Notes: generated by a model from the letters alone, not told the origin. Shown: positions 1 to 7,250, counted from the first letter of the stretch. The stretch is 13,211 nt of DNA from Methylococcaceae bacterium (GCA_947506075.1 CANNNN010000029.1:1-13211), one strand, 5' to 3'. Numbers and translations are program-made.

Positions 1-213
1 AAGGAAGAAATCAAGCTAGAACTGCAAGCCGAAGAACTTCGGCAGATATTTAACGAGCAGTCCGGCTTAGAAGAAGCACAAAAAATATTAGATGAAACGT
101 CTACTTCACTCAAAACAACGCTAGACCCGTCGTCGCTGACGACTTCGACAGCACAAAATGAACAACACCAGGTGTTGCCACTAGATAACGGCGACCCGCA
201 TGAACAACAGTAA
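1..213 (+). CDS. tatB: TatB, C-terminal part of the Sec-independent translocase subunit (5' truncated)
   Basis: The first reading frame is open from base 1 to a TAA at 211-213, giving the last 70 residues of a protein that starts before the window. What is visible is a charged, Glu/Gln/Lys-rich helical stretch followed by a low-complexity Ser/Thr/Gln tail, as expected for the cytoplasmic amphipathic helix and disordered tail of TatB. The sequence itself is not diagnostic. The call rests mainly on context: the frame overlaps the start of tatC by 14 bases, and tatB-tatC is the usual order. TatB forms the twin-arginine substrate receptor with TatC in the inner membrane. The overlap suggests translational coupling. 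The N-terminal membrane helix is outside the window. Confidence 0.8.
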   Translation, partial: KEEIKLELQAEELRQIFNEQSGLEEAQKILDETSTSLKTTLDPSSLTTSTAQNEQHQVLPLDNGDPHEQQ

Positions 214-985
214 CGATTCTATAGAACAGCCCTTTATCAGTCATCTGATTGAATTGCGTAACCGCTTGCTGCGCATGGTTTTATGCGTATTAGTCGTATT
301 TTTAGGACTGGCTGCCTACGCCAACGAAATTTACAGTTTCCTGGCAGGGCCCTTGATGCAGCACATGCCGAAAAATAGCACGATGATCGCTATTGATGTG
401 GCCTCTCCCTTTTTTACACCGTTCAAACTGGTACTGATACTTTCGGCTTTTATTTCCGTCCCCTATATTCTGTATCAATTCTGGGCATTTGTAGCACCAG
501 GTTTGTATAAGCGGGAACGGCGCATGATTTTTCCGTTACTGATTGCCAGTACCCTGCTGTTTTATCTGGGCATAGCCTTTGCTTACTTCGTGGTTTTTCC
601 GCTGGTTTTTGGCTTCTTGACCTCCGCCGCACCCGAAGGCGTAGCGGTAATGACCGATATCGCCAAATACCTTGATTTTGTTCTGGCGATGTTTTTTGCA
701 TTTGGCGTATGTTTTGAAGTACCTATATTCACCATTGTCTTGGTCTGGACCCGCTTGGTAACACCGGCAGAACTCGCCGAAAAGCGCCCTTATGTGATCG
801 TTGGCGCTTTTATCGTTGGCGCTGTATTAACGCCGCCGGATGCGATCTCACAAACCTTGTTAGCGGTGCCGATGTGGATGCTGTTCGAGCTGGGCCTGTT
901 ATGTTCCAGGCTTTTTGTACCCAAGCCTGATGACACCGAAACCGACGAACTGCCCAATAGGCTTGAACGCCAGGAAGACGAGTAA
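200..985 (+). CDS. tatC: TatC, twin-arginine translocase core receptor subunit
   Basis: TatC is the polytopic inner-membrane protein that binds the twin-arginine signal peptide and, with TatB and TatA, exports folded proteins. The 261 residues match the usual family length of about 250-260 and contain six hydrophobic segments. Family landmarks are all present: HLIELRNRLLR at 15-25 in the cytoplasmic N-terminus, FWAFVAPGLYKRERR at 94-108 with the signal-peptide-binding Glu at 106, and TPPD at 211-214 with the conserved Asp. These correspond to E. coli Glu15, Glu103 and Asp211 with a constant offset of three. The ATG at 200 lies inside the end of tatB and has no strong Shine-Dalgarno site, so initiation is probably coupled to tatB translation. 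The C-terminus is an acidic tail. The gene converges on gltA. Confidence 0.97.
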   Translation: MNNSNDSIEQPFISHLIELRNRLLRMVLCVLVVFLGLAAYANEIYSFLAGPLMQHMPKNSTMIAIDVASPFFTPFKLVLILSAFISVPYILYQFWAFVAPGLYKRERRMIFPLLIASTLLFYLGIAFAYFVVFPLVFGFLTSAAPEGVAVMTDIAKYLDFVLAMFFAFGVCFEVPIFTIVLVWTRLVTPAELAEKRPYVIVGAFIVGAVLTPPDAISQTLLAVPMWMLFELGLLCSRLFVPKPDDTETDELPNRLERQEDE

Positions 986-1017
986 GACAACTCGCAACTA
1001 ACCTAAAAAATTATTTT

Positions 1018-1123
1018 TCCACGAAAGGCACAAAATTTTTCAAAGAGATACTGAACTGCAGACCATCACTCAAAGAGTGAATAGATACACCAATAAAGGT
1101 TTCTTTTTCGTGCTTTTCGTGGA
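1018..1123. repeat. Long-loop imperfect inverted repeat between tatC and gltA
   Basis: The 156-base spacer between the convergent tatC and gltA genes contains two facing arms. The left arm, 1018-1035, begins TCCACGAAAGGCAC. The right arm, 1105-1123, is its reverse complement apart from one substitution and one extra base. The arms enclose about 69 bases. Related words occur in the zwf-edd spacer near 5275-5292 and 5379-5404. This looks like an eroded dispersed intergenic palindrome. It may act as a bidirectional transcription end, but neither side carries a clear U-run and hairpin of the intrinsic type. Confidence 0.55.
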
Positions 1124-1141
1124 TTACTGCAGTTTTTAGTA

Positions 1142-2452
1142 TTACGGATTTTTACCGGGTTTAATATGCTTAGCCGGTATGTCACGCTTTGTTGCACCGG
1201 TATAAAGCTGCCTGGGTCGCCCTATTTTCTGCTCAGGATCAGCAATCATTTCATCCCAATGGGCAATCCAGCCTACGGTTCGCCCCATTGCGAACATCGC
1301 GGTAAACATATTACTGGGTATGCCTAAGGCATGCAGCACGATGCCGGAATAATAATCGACATTCGGGTACAGTTTTTTCTCGATAAAATATTCATCTTCG
1401 AGGGCAATACGCTCCAATTCCAGCGCCAGTTTAAATATTTTATCATCATGCAGACCGAGTTCAGTCAACACTTCATGACAAGTTTCACGCATTAATTTCG
1501 CTCTCGGATCATAATTTTTATAAACGCGATGACCGAAACCCATCAGCCTGAACGGATCGTTCTTGTCCTTGGCCTTGTTTATAAATTCAGTAATATTTGC
1601 AACATCATCAATCTCTTCCAGCATCTGCAGCACCGCTTCATTGGCGCCGCCATGAGCCGCTCCCCAAAGACACGCAATTCCAGCAGTAATGCAGGCATAG
1701 GGATTGGCACCGCTGGAACCTGCCAAGCGTACCGTTGAAGTTGAGGCATTTTGCTCATGATCGGCATGGAGGATCAAAATTCTGTCCAGCGCTCTTACCA
1801 ACACTGGATTCGGCGAAAAATCGTCACACGGCGTACCCAGCATCATACGCATAAAGTTCTCGACGTAACTTAGCTTATTTTGCGGATACATAAACGGCAA
1901 GCCGGTGCTGTATTTATGACACATCGCGACAATGGTCGGCACCTTGGCAATCAGGCGGATGGCGCTAAGGTCCCTATCCTTTTTGGACTTAATGTCCAGT
2001 GCGTCATGATAGAACGCTGACAACGCACCAACGACTGCAACCATAATGGCCATCGGATGCGCATCACGACGAAAACCTTTAAAAAAGTTAGTCAGTTGGT
2101 CATGCACCATCGTATGCATGGTTATCGTGCCTTCAAACGTTTGCATTTCATCGGTACTGGGCAATTCACCATTCAGCAGCAGATAGCACACCTCCAAAAA
2201 TGTGCAATGCTCTGCCAGTTGCTCAATCGGATAGCCGCGATACAGCAACACCCCTTTTTCACCGTCTATATAAGTAATCGCTGAACTACAGCTGGCCGTG
2301 GACGTAAAGCCGGGATCATAGGTAAACATGCCGGTCTTTTGGTACAGGGCTTGGATATCGACTACGTCGGGTCCCGTCGTTCCGGATAAAATAGGCAACT
2401 CGCATAAAGAGTGAGTTTTCTCATTTAAGGTAACACTGCGCGGCTTAGTCAT
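1142..2452 (-). CDS. gltA: Citrate synthase, type II (GltA)
   Basis: Condenses acetyl-CoA with oxaloacetate to citrate, the entry step of the TCA cycle, in the cytoplasm. The 436 residues are close to the 427 of E. coli GltA, and the long N-terminal domain (about residues 1-60) marks the hexameric type II form, which in many gammaproteobacteria is inhibited by NADH. Active-site landmarks: HADHEQN at 229-235, AAHGGAN at 265-271 with catalytic His267, GFGHRVY at 305-311 with His308, and NVDYYSG at 364-370 with Asp366. Anion-binding arginines are at 309 and 391. The start at 2452 is preceded by a weak GAGAA ribosome site on the minus strand. It is the last gene of the zwf-edd-eda-gltA block and converges on tatC. 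The leader holds two stem-loops, so it may be transcribed separately from eda. NADH sensitivity is a family property and is not shown here. Confidence 0.97.
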   Translation of the reverse strand: MTKPRSVTLNEKTHSLCELPILSGTTGPDVVDIQALYQKTGMFTYDPGFTSTASCSSAITYIDGEKGVLLYRGYPIEQLAEHCTFLEVCYLLLNGELPSTDEMQTFEGTITMHTMVHDQLTNFFKGFRRDAHPMAIMVAVVGALSAFYHDALDIKSKKDRDLSAIRLIAKVPTIVAMCHKYSTGLPFMYPQNKLSYVENFMRMMLGTPCDDFSPNPVLVRALDRILILHADHEQNASTSTVRLAGSSGANPYACITAGIACLWGAAHGGANEAVLQMLEEIDDVANITEFINKAKDKNDPFRLMGFGHRVYKNYDPRAKLMRETCHEVLTELGLHDDKIFKLALELERIALEDEYFIEKKLYPNVDYYSGIVLHALGIPSNMFTAMFAMGRTVGWIAHWDEMIADPEQKIGRPRQLYTGATKRDIPAKHIKPGKNP

Positions 2453-2494
2453 GGTTTTTCTCGAATTTAAAACTGGGTGTCTGTAAGCATCAAG

Positions 2495-2530
2495 GCTAGC
2501 TAAGCAAAAAATTTTGCGGCTTAAGCTAGC
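2495..2530. other. Stem-loop in the gltA leader
   Basis: An 11-base arm at 2495-2505 (GCTAGCTAAGC) pairs with 2519-2530, whose reverse complement is the same apart from one extra T. The loop is A/T-rich. On the plus strand the right arm is followed by TTTTTG, but no plus-strand gene lies upstream to be terminated. On the minus strand it lies in the transcript upstream of gltA, with no U-run after it. It could be a leader structure, an RNA-stability element or an intergenic repeat. Confidence 0.4.
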
Positions 2531-2602
2531 TTTTTGATTGCTGGATTAGAATTTTAAAGGTGCTTGCTTATTGTTACAAAAGCAATTTAACGGGTAATCA
2601 TG

Positions 2603-2634
2603 TTCGAAGTTCAAAGCCAGCTTTAAACTTCGAA
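2603..2634. other. Strong hairpin immediately downstream of eda
   Basis: Bases 2603-2617 (TTCGAAGTTCAAAGC) and 2620-2634 are reverse complements at 14 of 15 positions, with almost no loop. The hairpin begins 15 bases after the eda stop codon in the direction of transcription. No U-run follows on the minus strand, so it is not a classical intrinsic terminator. It may protect the eda message from 3' decay or pause polymerase between eda and gltA. It is symmetric enough to be a DNA cruciform or protein site instead. Confidence 0.5.
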
Positions 2635-2649
2635 TTAATGAGCCTAGTC

Positions 2650-3294
2650 CTAAGCCGCCCGGTCTATGGCCTGTTTTGCCAGTTCGGTCACTTTAGCCCA
2701 ATCTTTTGATTTTACTACATCCGCAGGCGCCAGCCATGACCCGCCTACACAGGCAACATTACTCAACTGTAAATAACTGTGGTAATTTTCCGGTGAAATT
2801 CCGCCCGTTGGGCAGAAAGTCACATGAGGAACAGGACCTGCGATGGATTTTAGCATCGGTATGCCGCCGGCCGCTTCCGCCGGGAAGAATTTGAAATGAT
2901 CCAGCCCATATTCCATGCCTAACATCAGTTCCGACAACGTGGCTATGCCTGGAATTAATGCGATAGTGCCGATTTTTGCTGCGGCTAAAAGCGTCGGCGT
3001 TAAGCCGGGACTAATCGCAAAAACGGCTCCGGCCTCTTCAGCCGCTTTTAATTGTTCAGGCGTAGTAATCGTGCCCGCACCGACAATTGCGCCATCGACT
3101 TGCTGGCTGATTAGTCGGATCGCCTCCAGCGCTATCGGAGTCCGTAGCGTTATTTCAAGAACTTTAATGCCGCCTGCAACCAATGCTTTAGCCAGCGGCA
3201 CTGCATCATCCAGGTTTTGAATAACCATGACCGGCATGACCGGTCCGGCGTTTAAAATGTCTTTAGGTTGAATTTTCCAGTTATTTGAATTCAT
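2650..3294 (-). CDS. eda: KDPG aldolase (2-dehydro-3-deoxyphosphogluconate aldolase)
   Basis: Cleaves 2-keto-3-deoxy-6-phosphogluconate to pyruvate and glyceraldehyde-3-phosphate, the final step of the Entner-Doudoroff pathway; the same fold can also act on 4-hydroxy-2-oxoglutarate. The 214 residues equal the normal length of this single-domain TIM-barrel class I aldolase. The pattern closely follows E. coli Eda: VLEITLRT at 45-52 with Glu47 and Arg51, VGAGT at 71-75, AISPG at 93-97, FKFFPAE at 134-140 with Schiff-base Lys135, and the phosphate loop CPTGGISP at 161-168. It lies 104 bases downstream of edd, its substrate-producing partner. The start at 3294 has a modest GATAAAG-type ribosome site. 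The gap to edd carries a REP-like palindrome. Confidence 0.97.
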   Translation of the reverse strand: MNSNNWKIQPKDILNAGPVMPVMVIQNLDDAVPLAKALVAGGIKVLEITLRTPIALEAIRLISQQVDGAIVGAGTITTPEQLKAAEEAGAVFAISPGLTPTLLAAAKIGTIALIPGIATLSELMLGMEYGLDHFKFFPAEAAGGIPMLKSIAGPVPHVTFCPTGGISPENYHSYLQLSNVACVGGSWLAPADVVKSKDWAKVTELAKQAIDRAA

Positions 3295-3312
3295 TCTTTA
3301 TCCAGTAGTTTT

Positions 3313-3341
3313 TGTAGGACGGGTTAGCGAGCGTAACCCGA
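3313..3341. repeat. REP-like palindrome in the edd-eda spacer
   Basis: Within TGTAGGACGGGTTAGCGAGC and the bases that follow, CGGGTTA at 3320-3326 faces TAACCCG at 3334-3340 around a seven-base loop. From general knowledge, words of this type (a GTAGG lead, then CGGGTTA and TAACCCG arms) recur in intergenic regions of many proteobacteria as extragenic palindromes. Only one copy is in this window, so repetitiveness is inferred. It may protect the 3' end of the edd message. Confidence 0.55.
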
Positions 3342-3398
3342 CACATACTTCAAAAAAGATAGTTAAGCTAGCTCAACCTCTAATATATAGTTTTCGAA

Positions 3399-5219
3399 TT
3401 AATCGACAAGAAACAGGTTAGACGCACCTGTTTCAGCAGAAGACGCACCCAAACGGAAGCCGCCAAACATCTCGCGTCCCATGCCGTAATGATGATTTTT
3501 AGCGGAATTGGGTACTGGAATCCTGGCTTTAAATTCGGCCTCATCAACCAACACGTTGATATCGCCGGTCTGCAGATTTAACGAAATAATATCACCGCTA
3601 AGCACTTTAGCCAGCGGGCCACCGGATTCACATTCAGGACAGAGATGAATGACCGATGGAACCTTGCCCGATGCGCCGGACATACGGCCGTCAGTAACCA
3701 GCGCGACCTTAAAACCTTTATCCTGAAGCACGCCCAATGGCGGCGTCAGTTTATGCAGTTCAGGCATGCCATTAGAACGCGGCCCTTGAAAGCGAATAAC
3801 CGCGACAAAATCTTTTTCCAATTCACCGCGTTTAAAGGCGGCCAGCATGTCCTCCTGGTCATCGAAAACGACCGCCGGTGCTTCAACGATTTGATGGTCA
3901 ACGGACACGGCAGACAACTTGGATATGCCACGCCCCAAATTACCATGCATAACATGCAAGCCACCGCCGGTCGCAAACGGTTTTTCAACAGTACCGAGCA
4001 CTTCGGTATCCAGGGAAGTCTCGGGAACAGGCTCCCAGATCAATTTATCATCTATCAGTTTGGGTTCCTGACGGTAGCTGTTCATGCCGCGTTGATCGGC
4101 GACGGTCAGAATATCTTCATGCAGCAGACCGTTTCTTAACAGTTCGGCAATCAACACGCCCATGCCGCCAGCCGCTTGAAAATGGTTTACATCGGCAGGG
4201 CCATTCGGATAAATTTTTGCAATTAACGGAACGGCTTTGGATAGATTATCAAAATCGTCCCAGTTAAGAATAATGCCGGAAGCACGGGCAATCGCGATTA
4301 AATGCATGGTGTGATTGGTCGACCCCCCCGTTGCCAACAAGCCGATAACCGCATTGACTATCGCTTTTTCGGAAATCATATGAGCAATCGGACGATAATC
4401 GTCACCCAACGCGGTAAACTTTAAAACCTGCTTGGCCGCCGCTTTGGTTAATTCATCACGTAACGGTGTGTAAGGATTAATGAAGGAACTGCCGGGAAGA
4501 TGCAAACCCATAATTTCCATCATCATCTGGTTGCTGTTTGCTGTGCCGTAAAACGTGCAGGTACCCGGACTGTGATATGACGCAGACTCGGCTTCAAGCA
4601 GCTCTTTACGGCCAATTTTACCGGTAGCGTAAGCCTGACGGGCGCGAGCTTTTTCCTTATTGGTCAATCCGCTGGGCATAGGACCCGCCGGAATAAACAG
4701 CGCCGGCAGGTGGCCAAAGCTGAGCGCTCCAATCAGTAATCCAGGCACAATCTTGTCACACACGCCCATGTACAATGCGCCATCAAACATGTTGTGGCTC
4801 ATGCCTATCGCGGTGGCCATCGCAATCAAATCCCGACTAAACAAGGACAACTCCATGCCTGGCTGACCCTGAGTAATGCCATCGCACATCGCCGGCACGC
4901 CACCGGCAACCTGAGCAACGCCGCCAGATTCCCGAATAGCGGCCTTGATCAGATCAGGCGCATCCTTATAAGGTTGATGGGCCGACAACATATCATTGTA
5001 CGACGTGATAATCGCGATATTAGCCTTTTGATCACCGGTCAAATCGGCTTTCTCGCTGGCACTGCACGCTGCAAATCCGTGAGCCAAATTCCCACAGCCC
5101 ATTCCTGAACGGACAGGACCTTTTTTAGCAATCGCATCAATATAGCCCAGATAGGCCGAACGGGTTGGGTGACTGCGCTCAATGATGTCTTGAGTCACTT
5201 TCTCTATTACAGGATGCAT
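3399..5219 (-). CDS. edd: 6-phosphogluconate dehydratase
   Basis: Dehydrates 6-phosphogluconate to KDPG, the committed step of the Entner-Doudoroff pathway. The 606 residues match E. coli Edd (603) along the whole length, and the protein belongs to the IlvD/Edd family of iron-sulfur dehydratases. Landmarks: CGNLAHGFAAC at 42-52, SYNDMLSAHQPY at 73-84, GGVPAMCDG at 106-114, GVCDKIVPG at 152-160 and GTCTFYGTAN at 219-228. Cys154 and Cys221 sit where the cluster-binding cysteines of characterised Edd proteins are; Cys112 is a further conserved position. The C-terminal part carries GRMSGASGKVPS. The ATG at 5219 has a strong ribosome site, AGAGGA on the minus strand (5226-5231), six bases away. 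The roughly 235-base spacer to zwf leaves room for its own promoter. The family distinction from IlvD rests on overall similarity to Edd and on the zwf and eda neighbours. Confidence 0.97.
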   Translation of the reverse strand: MHPVIEKVTQDIIERSHPTRSAYLGYIDAIAKKGPVRSGMGCGNLAHGFAACSASEKADLTGDQKANIAIITSYNDMLSAHQPYKDAPDLIKAAIRESGGVAQVAGGVPAMCDGITQGQPGMELSLFSRDLIAMATAIGMSHNMFDGALYMGVCDKIVPGLLIGALSFGHLPALFIPAGPMPSGLTNKEKARARQAYATGKIGRKELLEAESASYHSPGTCTFYGTANSNQMMMEIMGLHLPGSSFINPYTPLRDELTKAAAKQVLKFTALGDDYRPIAHMISEKAIVNAVIGLLATGGSTNHTMHLIAIARASGIILNWDDFDNLSKAVPLIAKIYPNGPADVNHFQAAGGMGVLIAELLRNGLLHEDILTVADQRGMNSYRQEPKLIDDKLIWEPVPETSLDTEVLGTVEKPFATGGGLHVMHGNLGRGISKLSAVSVDHQIVEAPAVVFDDQEDMLAAFKRGELEKDFVAVIRFQGPRSNGMPELHKLTPPLGVLQDKGFKVALVTDGRMSGASGKVPSVIHLCPECESGGPLAKVLSGDIISLNLQTGDINVLVDEAEFKARIPVPNSAKNHHYGMGREMFGGFRLGASSAETGASNLFLVD

Positions 5220-5454
5220 GTTTATTCCTCTAGGGTTACATGAAGTACAGGTTCAATTTATAAAAATCATTTTATCCACGCTTAGCACGAAAGCTGAGTG
5301 TTGTCCCTACGCTACCCTCTCGGCGAAAATTTTCGGCAATTGCTCCATGCAGTCGACTGCTCAGTATCTTCTTGAATATTTTCGTGACTATTGTGTTTCC
5401 TTCGCCGTTGCTCAGGACAGGTTTCGAGGAAAAATATTTTTCATGATTCACGTT
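5220..5454. other. zwf-edd spacer with three perfect palindromes and repeat-like words
   Basis: This non-coding spacer holds three perfect palindromes: CGAAAATTTTCG (5324-5335), GCAGTCGACTGC (5349-5360) and GAAAAATATTTTTC (5429-5442). Words resembling the arms of the repeat at 1018-1123 appear at 5275-5292 (TCCACGCTTAGCACGAAA) and 5379-5404 (opposite sense). The bases GCTCAGGACAGG at 5410-5421 also look like a common dispersed intergenic word. No convincing sigma-70 promoter was found for edd, although TATAAA occurs on the minus strand near 5258-5263. Short open frames here look like chance. Confidence 0.45.
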
Positions 5455-6936
5455 TTAACGCGACTCTGACTCTTCCCAGGTTCTACCGTCTCTGGCGATT
5501 AACTCGTCAGCCGTATCGGGTCCCCAGGTACCGGCCGGGTAAGGTTTTGGCGCAGCATTGGTATGCGCCCAGGCATCCTGTATCGAATCAATCCAGGCCC
5601 AGGCCTGCTCAATCTCCTCACGACTCAGGAACAGCGTCGGGTTGCCGCGCATTGCTTCAAGCACCAATTTTTCATAACCGCCAAAAATCTTGCTGTTTTT
5701 AAACGTATCAAAAAAGCTCAAATCAAGTTTGGTTTTTTGCAGCTTAATGTTCTCATCAATGCCCGGTATTTTGTTCAGTATCTGAATTTCTACGCCTTCA
5801 TTCGGCTGCAAATGAATGATTAGTTTGTTTGACGGCAGTTCATCAAAACTTTCTTTGAAGATGTTATGCGGCAGTTGCTTGAAATTAACGACGATTTCAG
5901 TGCGCTTATAGGTCATGCGTTTGCCAGTTCGCAAATAAAACGGCACGCCAGCCCAGCGCCAGTTATCGATAGCCACTTTCAACGCGACAAAACTTTCTGT
6001 CGTGCTATCGATATTCGCCCCGACTTCTTCGAGATAGCCAGGCACCGGCTGGCCTTTAATTTCTCCAGCTGCATAAAGCCCTCGTACCGTTTTCAGGGAG
6101 ACATTTTCTTTCGTAATCGGCCGTAATGCCGCCAGGACTTTTATTTTTTCGTTGTGTATGCTTTGCGCTTCCAGATTAACAGGCGGCTCCATCGCCACAA
6201 AAGTCAAAATCTGTAACAGATGATTTTGCAGCATGTCACGCAGCTGCCCGGTTTTATCAAAGTAATCCCAGCGGCCTTCAATACCGACTTCTTCAGCGAC
6301 GGTAATCTGAACATGATCAATGGTGTTATGATCCCAGTTAGTCGTAAAAATGGAATTGGCAAAGCGCAACGCTAATAAATTGAGCACGGTTTCTTTACCC
6401 AGATAATGATCTATTCGATAAACCTGTTTTTCGCTAAAGACCTCGGCTACTGCGTCATTAATGACTTTTGATGATTTCAGATCGTGACCTATGGGTTTTT
6501 CCATCACCATGCGCGATTCTTCATTCAAAACCCCGCACTTAGCCAAGCCCTGACAAATATTGGTAAACAAGAAGGGCGCGACGGCAAAATAATTCACCAT
6601 CACTCTGGATTGGCCGGAAATAACGGTATTTAACAGCTGGTATTGATCCAGCTGGGTTAAATCCATTTTCAGGTAGGAAAACCTCGCGGAAAATATGGCC
6701 CATACCTGCCCATCAAGACTTTCATTCGAAAACTCGCGTAAACTTTTTTCGATGACGCCAATAAATCCTGAATCATCAAGCTCGTGTTGATCTATGCCTA
6801 TGATACGAGTATCCACCTCAAGCAGGCTGGCCTGTTCAAGCCGATACAGAGAAATAAGCAGCTTGCGGCGGGATAAATCGCCCAAAGCACCAAAGATAAC
6901 CAGGTCACAAGGTTTAAAAGTTGTTTCTTCGTTCAT
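5455..6936 (-). CDS. zwf: Glucose-6-phosphate dehydrogenase
   Basis: Oxidises glucose-6-phosphate to 6-phosphogluconolactone with reduction of NAD(P)+, feeding both the Entner-Doudoroff and pentose phosphate routes. From the ATG at 6936 the protein has 493 residues, matching the 491 of E. coli Zwf. It has the dinucleotide-binding motif GALGDLSRRK at 16-25, EKP at 146-148, and the active-site signature RIDHYLGKE at 174-182 with its catalytic His and Lys. The C-terminus carries PKPYPAGTWGP, also typical. The frame stays open 16 codons upstream to a TTG at 6984, but those residues are unlike the family, so the ATG is preferred. Neither start has a good Shine-Dalgarno site. No lactonase (pgl) or gnd gene is adjacent in the window. 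No clear HexR-type site was recognised upstream. Confidence 0.96.
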   Translation of the reverse strand: MNEETTFKPCDLVIFGALGDLSRRKLLISLYRLEQASLLEVDTRIIGIDQHELDDSGFIGVIEKSLREFSNESLDGQVWAIFSARFSYLKMDLTQLDQYQLLNTVISGQSRVMVNYFAVAPFLFTNICQGLAKCGVLNEESRMVMEKPIGHDLKSSKVINDAVAEVFSEKQVYRIDHYLGKETVLNLLALRFANSIFTTNWDHNTIDHVQITVAEEVGIEGRWDYFDKTGQLRDMLQNHLLQILTFVAMEPPVNLEAQSIHNEKIKVLAALRPITKENVSLKTVRGLYAAGEIKGQPVPGYLEEVGANIDSTTESFVALKVAIDNWRWAGVPFYLRTGKRMTYKRTEIVVNFKQLPHNIFKESFDELPSNKLIIHLQPNEGVEIQILNKIPGIDENIKLQKTKLDLSFFDTFKNSKIFGGYEKLVLEAMRGNPTLFLSREEIEQAWAWIDSIQDAWAHTNAAPKPYPAGTWGPDTADELIARDGRTWEESESR

Positions 6937-7108
6937 AGTACGTTGATGAATAAATAATGAAAGCCGACATCGGTCCGGCACCAATAGGCAGATTGTTATG
7001 TTTTATTATCGCAGAATTCATCCCAAGATGCTGTACTGGTTGCAGTATCCTCAATACCATAAGACTAACGCAGTCATTATCACTTCGCAGCTTTGCTGTA
7101 GCCCTATG

Positions 7109-7155
7109 AATAATCTCCAATAACGCAGGATCTAGTAATCGATAAATAATCTCCA
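7109..7155. repeat. Paired 11-base direct repeat in the zwf upstream region
   Basis: AATAATCTCCA occurs at 7109-7119 and again at 7145-7155, 36 bases apart start to start. The region lies between zwf (minus strand) and the thioredoxin-like gene (plus strand), 170-220 bases upstream of the zwf start. Repeats of this size and spacing can be regulator half-sites. They also encode a repeated EII peptide in a minus-strand open frame that I do not regard as a gene. Function is unknown. Confidence 0.35.
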
Positions 7156-7166
7156 TCTAAAAACTT

Positions 7167-7183
7167 AGTTTCGAATCGAAACT
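7167..7183. promoter_or_regulatory. Perfect 17-base palindrome, operator-like, next to the -35 box
   Basis: AGTTTCGA (7167-7174) and TCGAAACT (7176-7183) are exact reverse complements around a single central A. The site ends three bases before the -35 hexamer at 7186. A dyad of this size beside a strong promoter is what a dimeric transcription factor site looks like. The position upstream of -35 fits an activator, or a repressor that contacts both elements. I do not recognise the regulator, and no regulator gene is adjacent. Confidence 0.55.
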
Positions 7184-7185
7184 TA

Positions 7186-7214
7186 TTGACATACCCACGG
7201 ACCGCTTATATAGT
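7186..7214 (+). promoter_or_regulatory. Near-consensus sigma-70 promoter for the thioredoxin-like gene
   Basis: A perfect -35 hexamer TTGACA (7186-7191) is followed after exactly 17 bases by TATAGT (7209-7214), which differs from the -10 consensus at one position. Transcription would begin near 7221, about 30 bases before the ATG at 7251. This is the best promoter in the window and suggests strong expression of a 78-residue protein, possibly controlled by the palindrome just upstream. Confidence 0.8.
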
Positions 7215-7250
7215 AGCGATTCACTATTATTTTTTTAAAAAGAGGTCATT

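Noticed and set aside
2521..3373. TTAAGCTAGCT present at 2521-2531 and 3363-3373 on both sides of eda
   Set aside because: Repeats of 11 bases are expected several times by chance in a window this long, and no further similarity extends around the two copies.
3645..4139. Plus-strand 164-codon frame inside edd
   Set aside because: Antisense to a well-conserved part of edd, with no ribosome site and no recognisable domain.
6937..6984. Upstream TTG start for zwf that would add 16 residues
   Set aside because: The added residues are unlike the N-termini of known Zwf proteins, and the ATG at 6936 gives the normal family length.
6914..7156. Minus-strand 80-codon frame covering the zwf upstream region
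   Set aside because: It overlaps the zwf start in another frame, has no ribosome site, and its repeated peptide is explained by the 11-base direct repeat.
6937..7250. HexR operator controlling zwf
   Set aside because: No TGTAAT/ATTACA-type dyad was seen; the only strong palindrome has an unrelated sequence.
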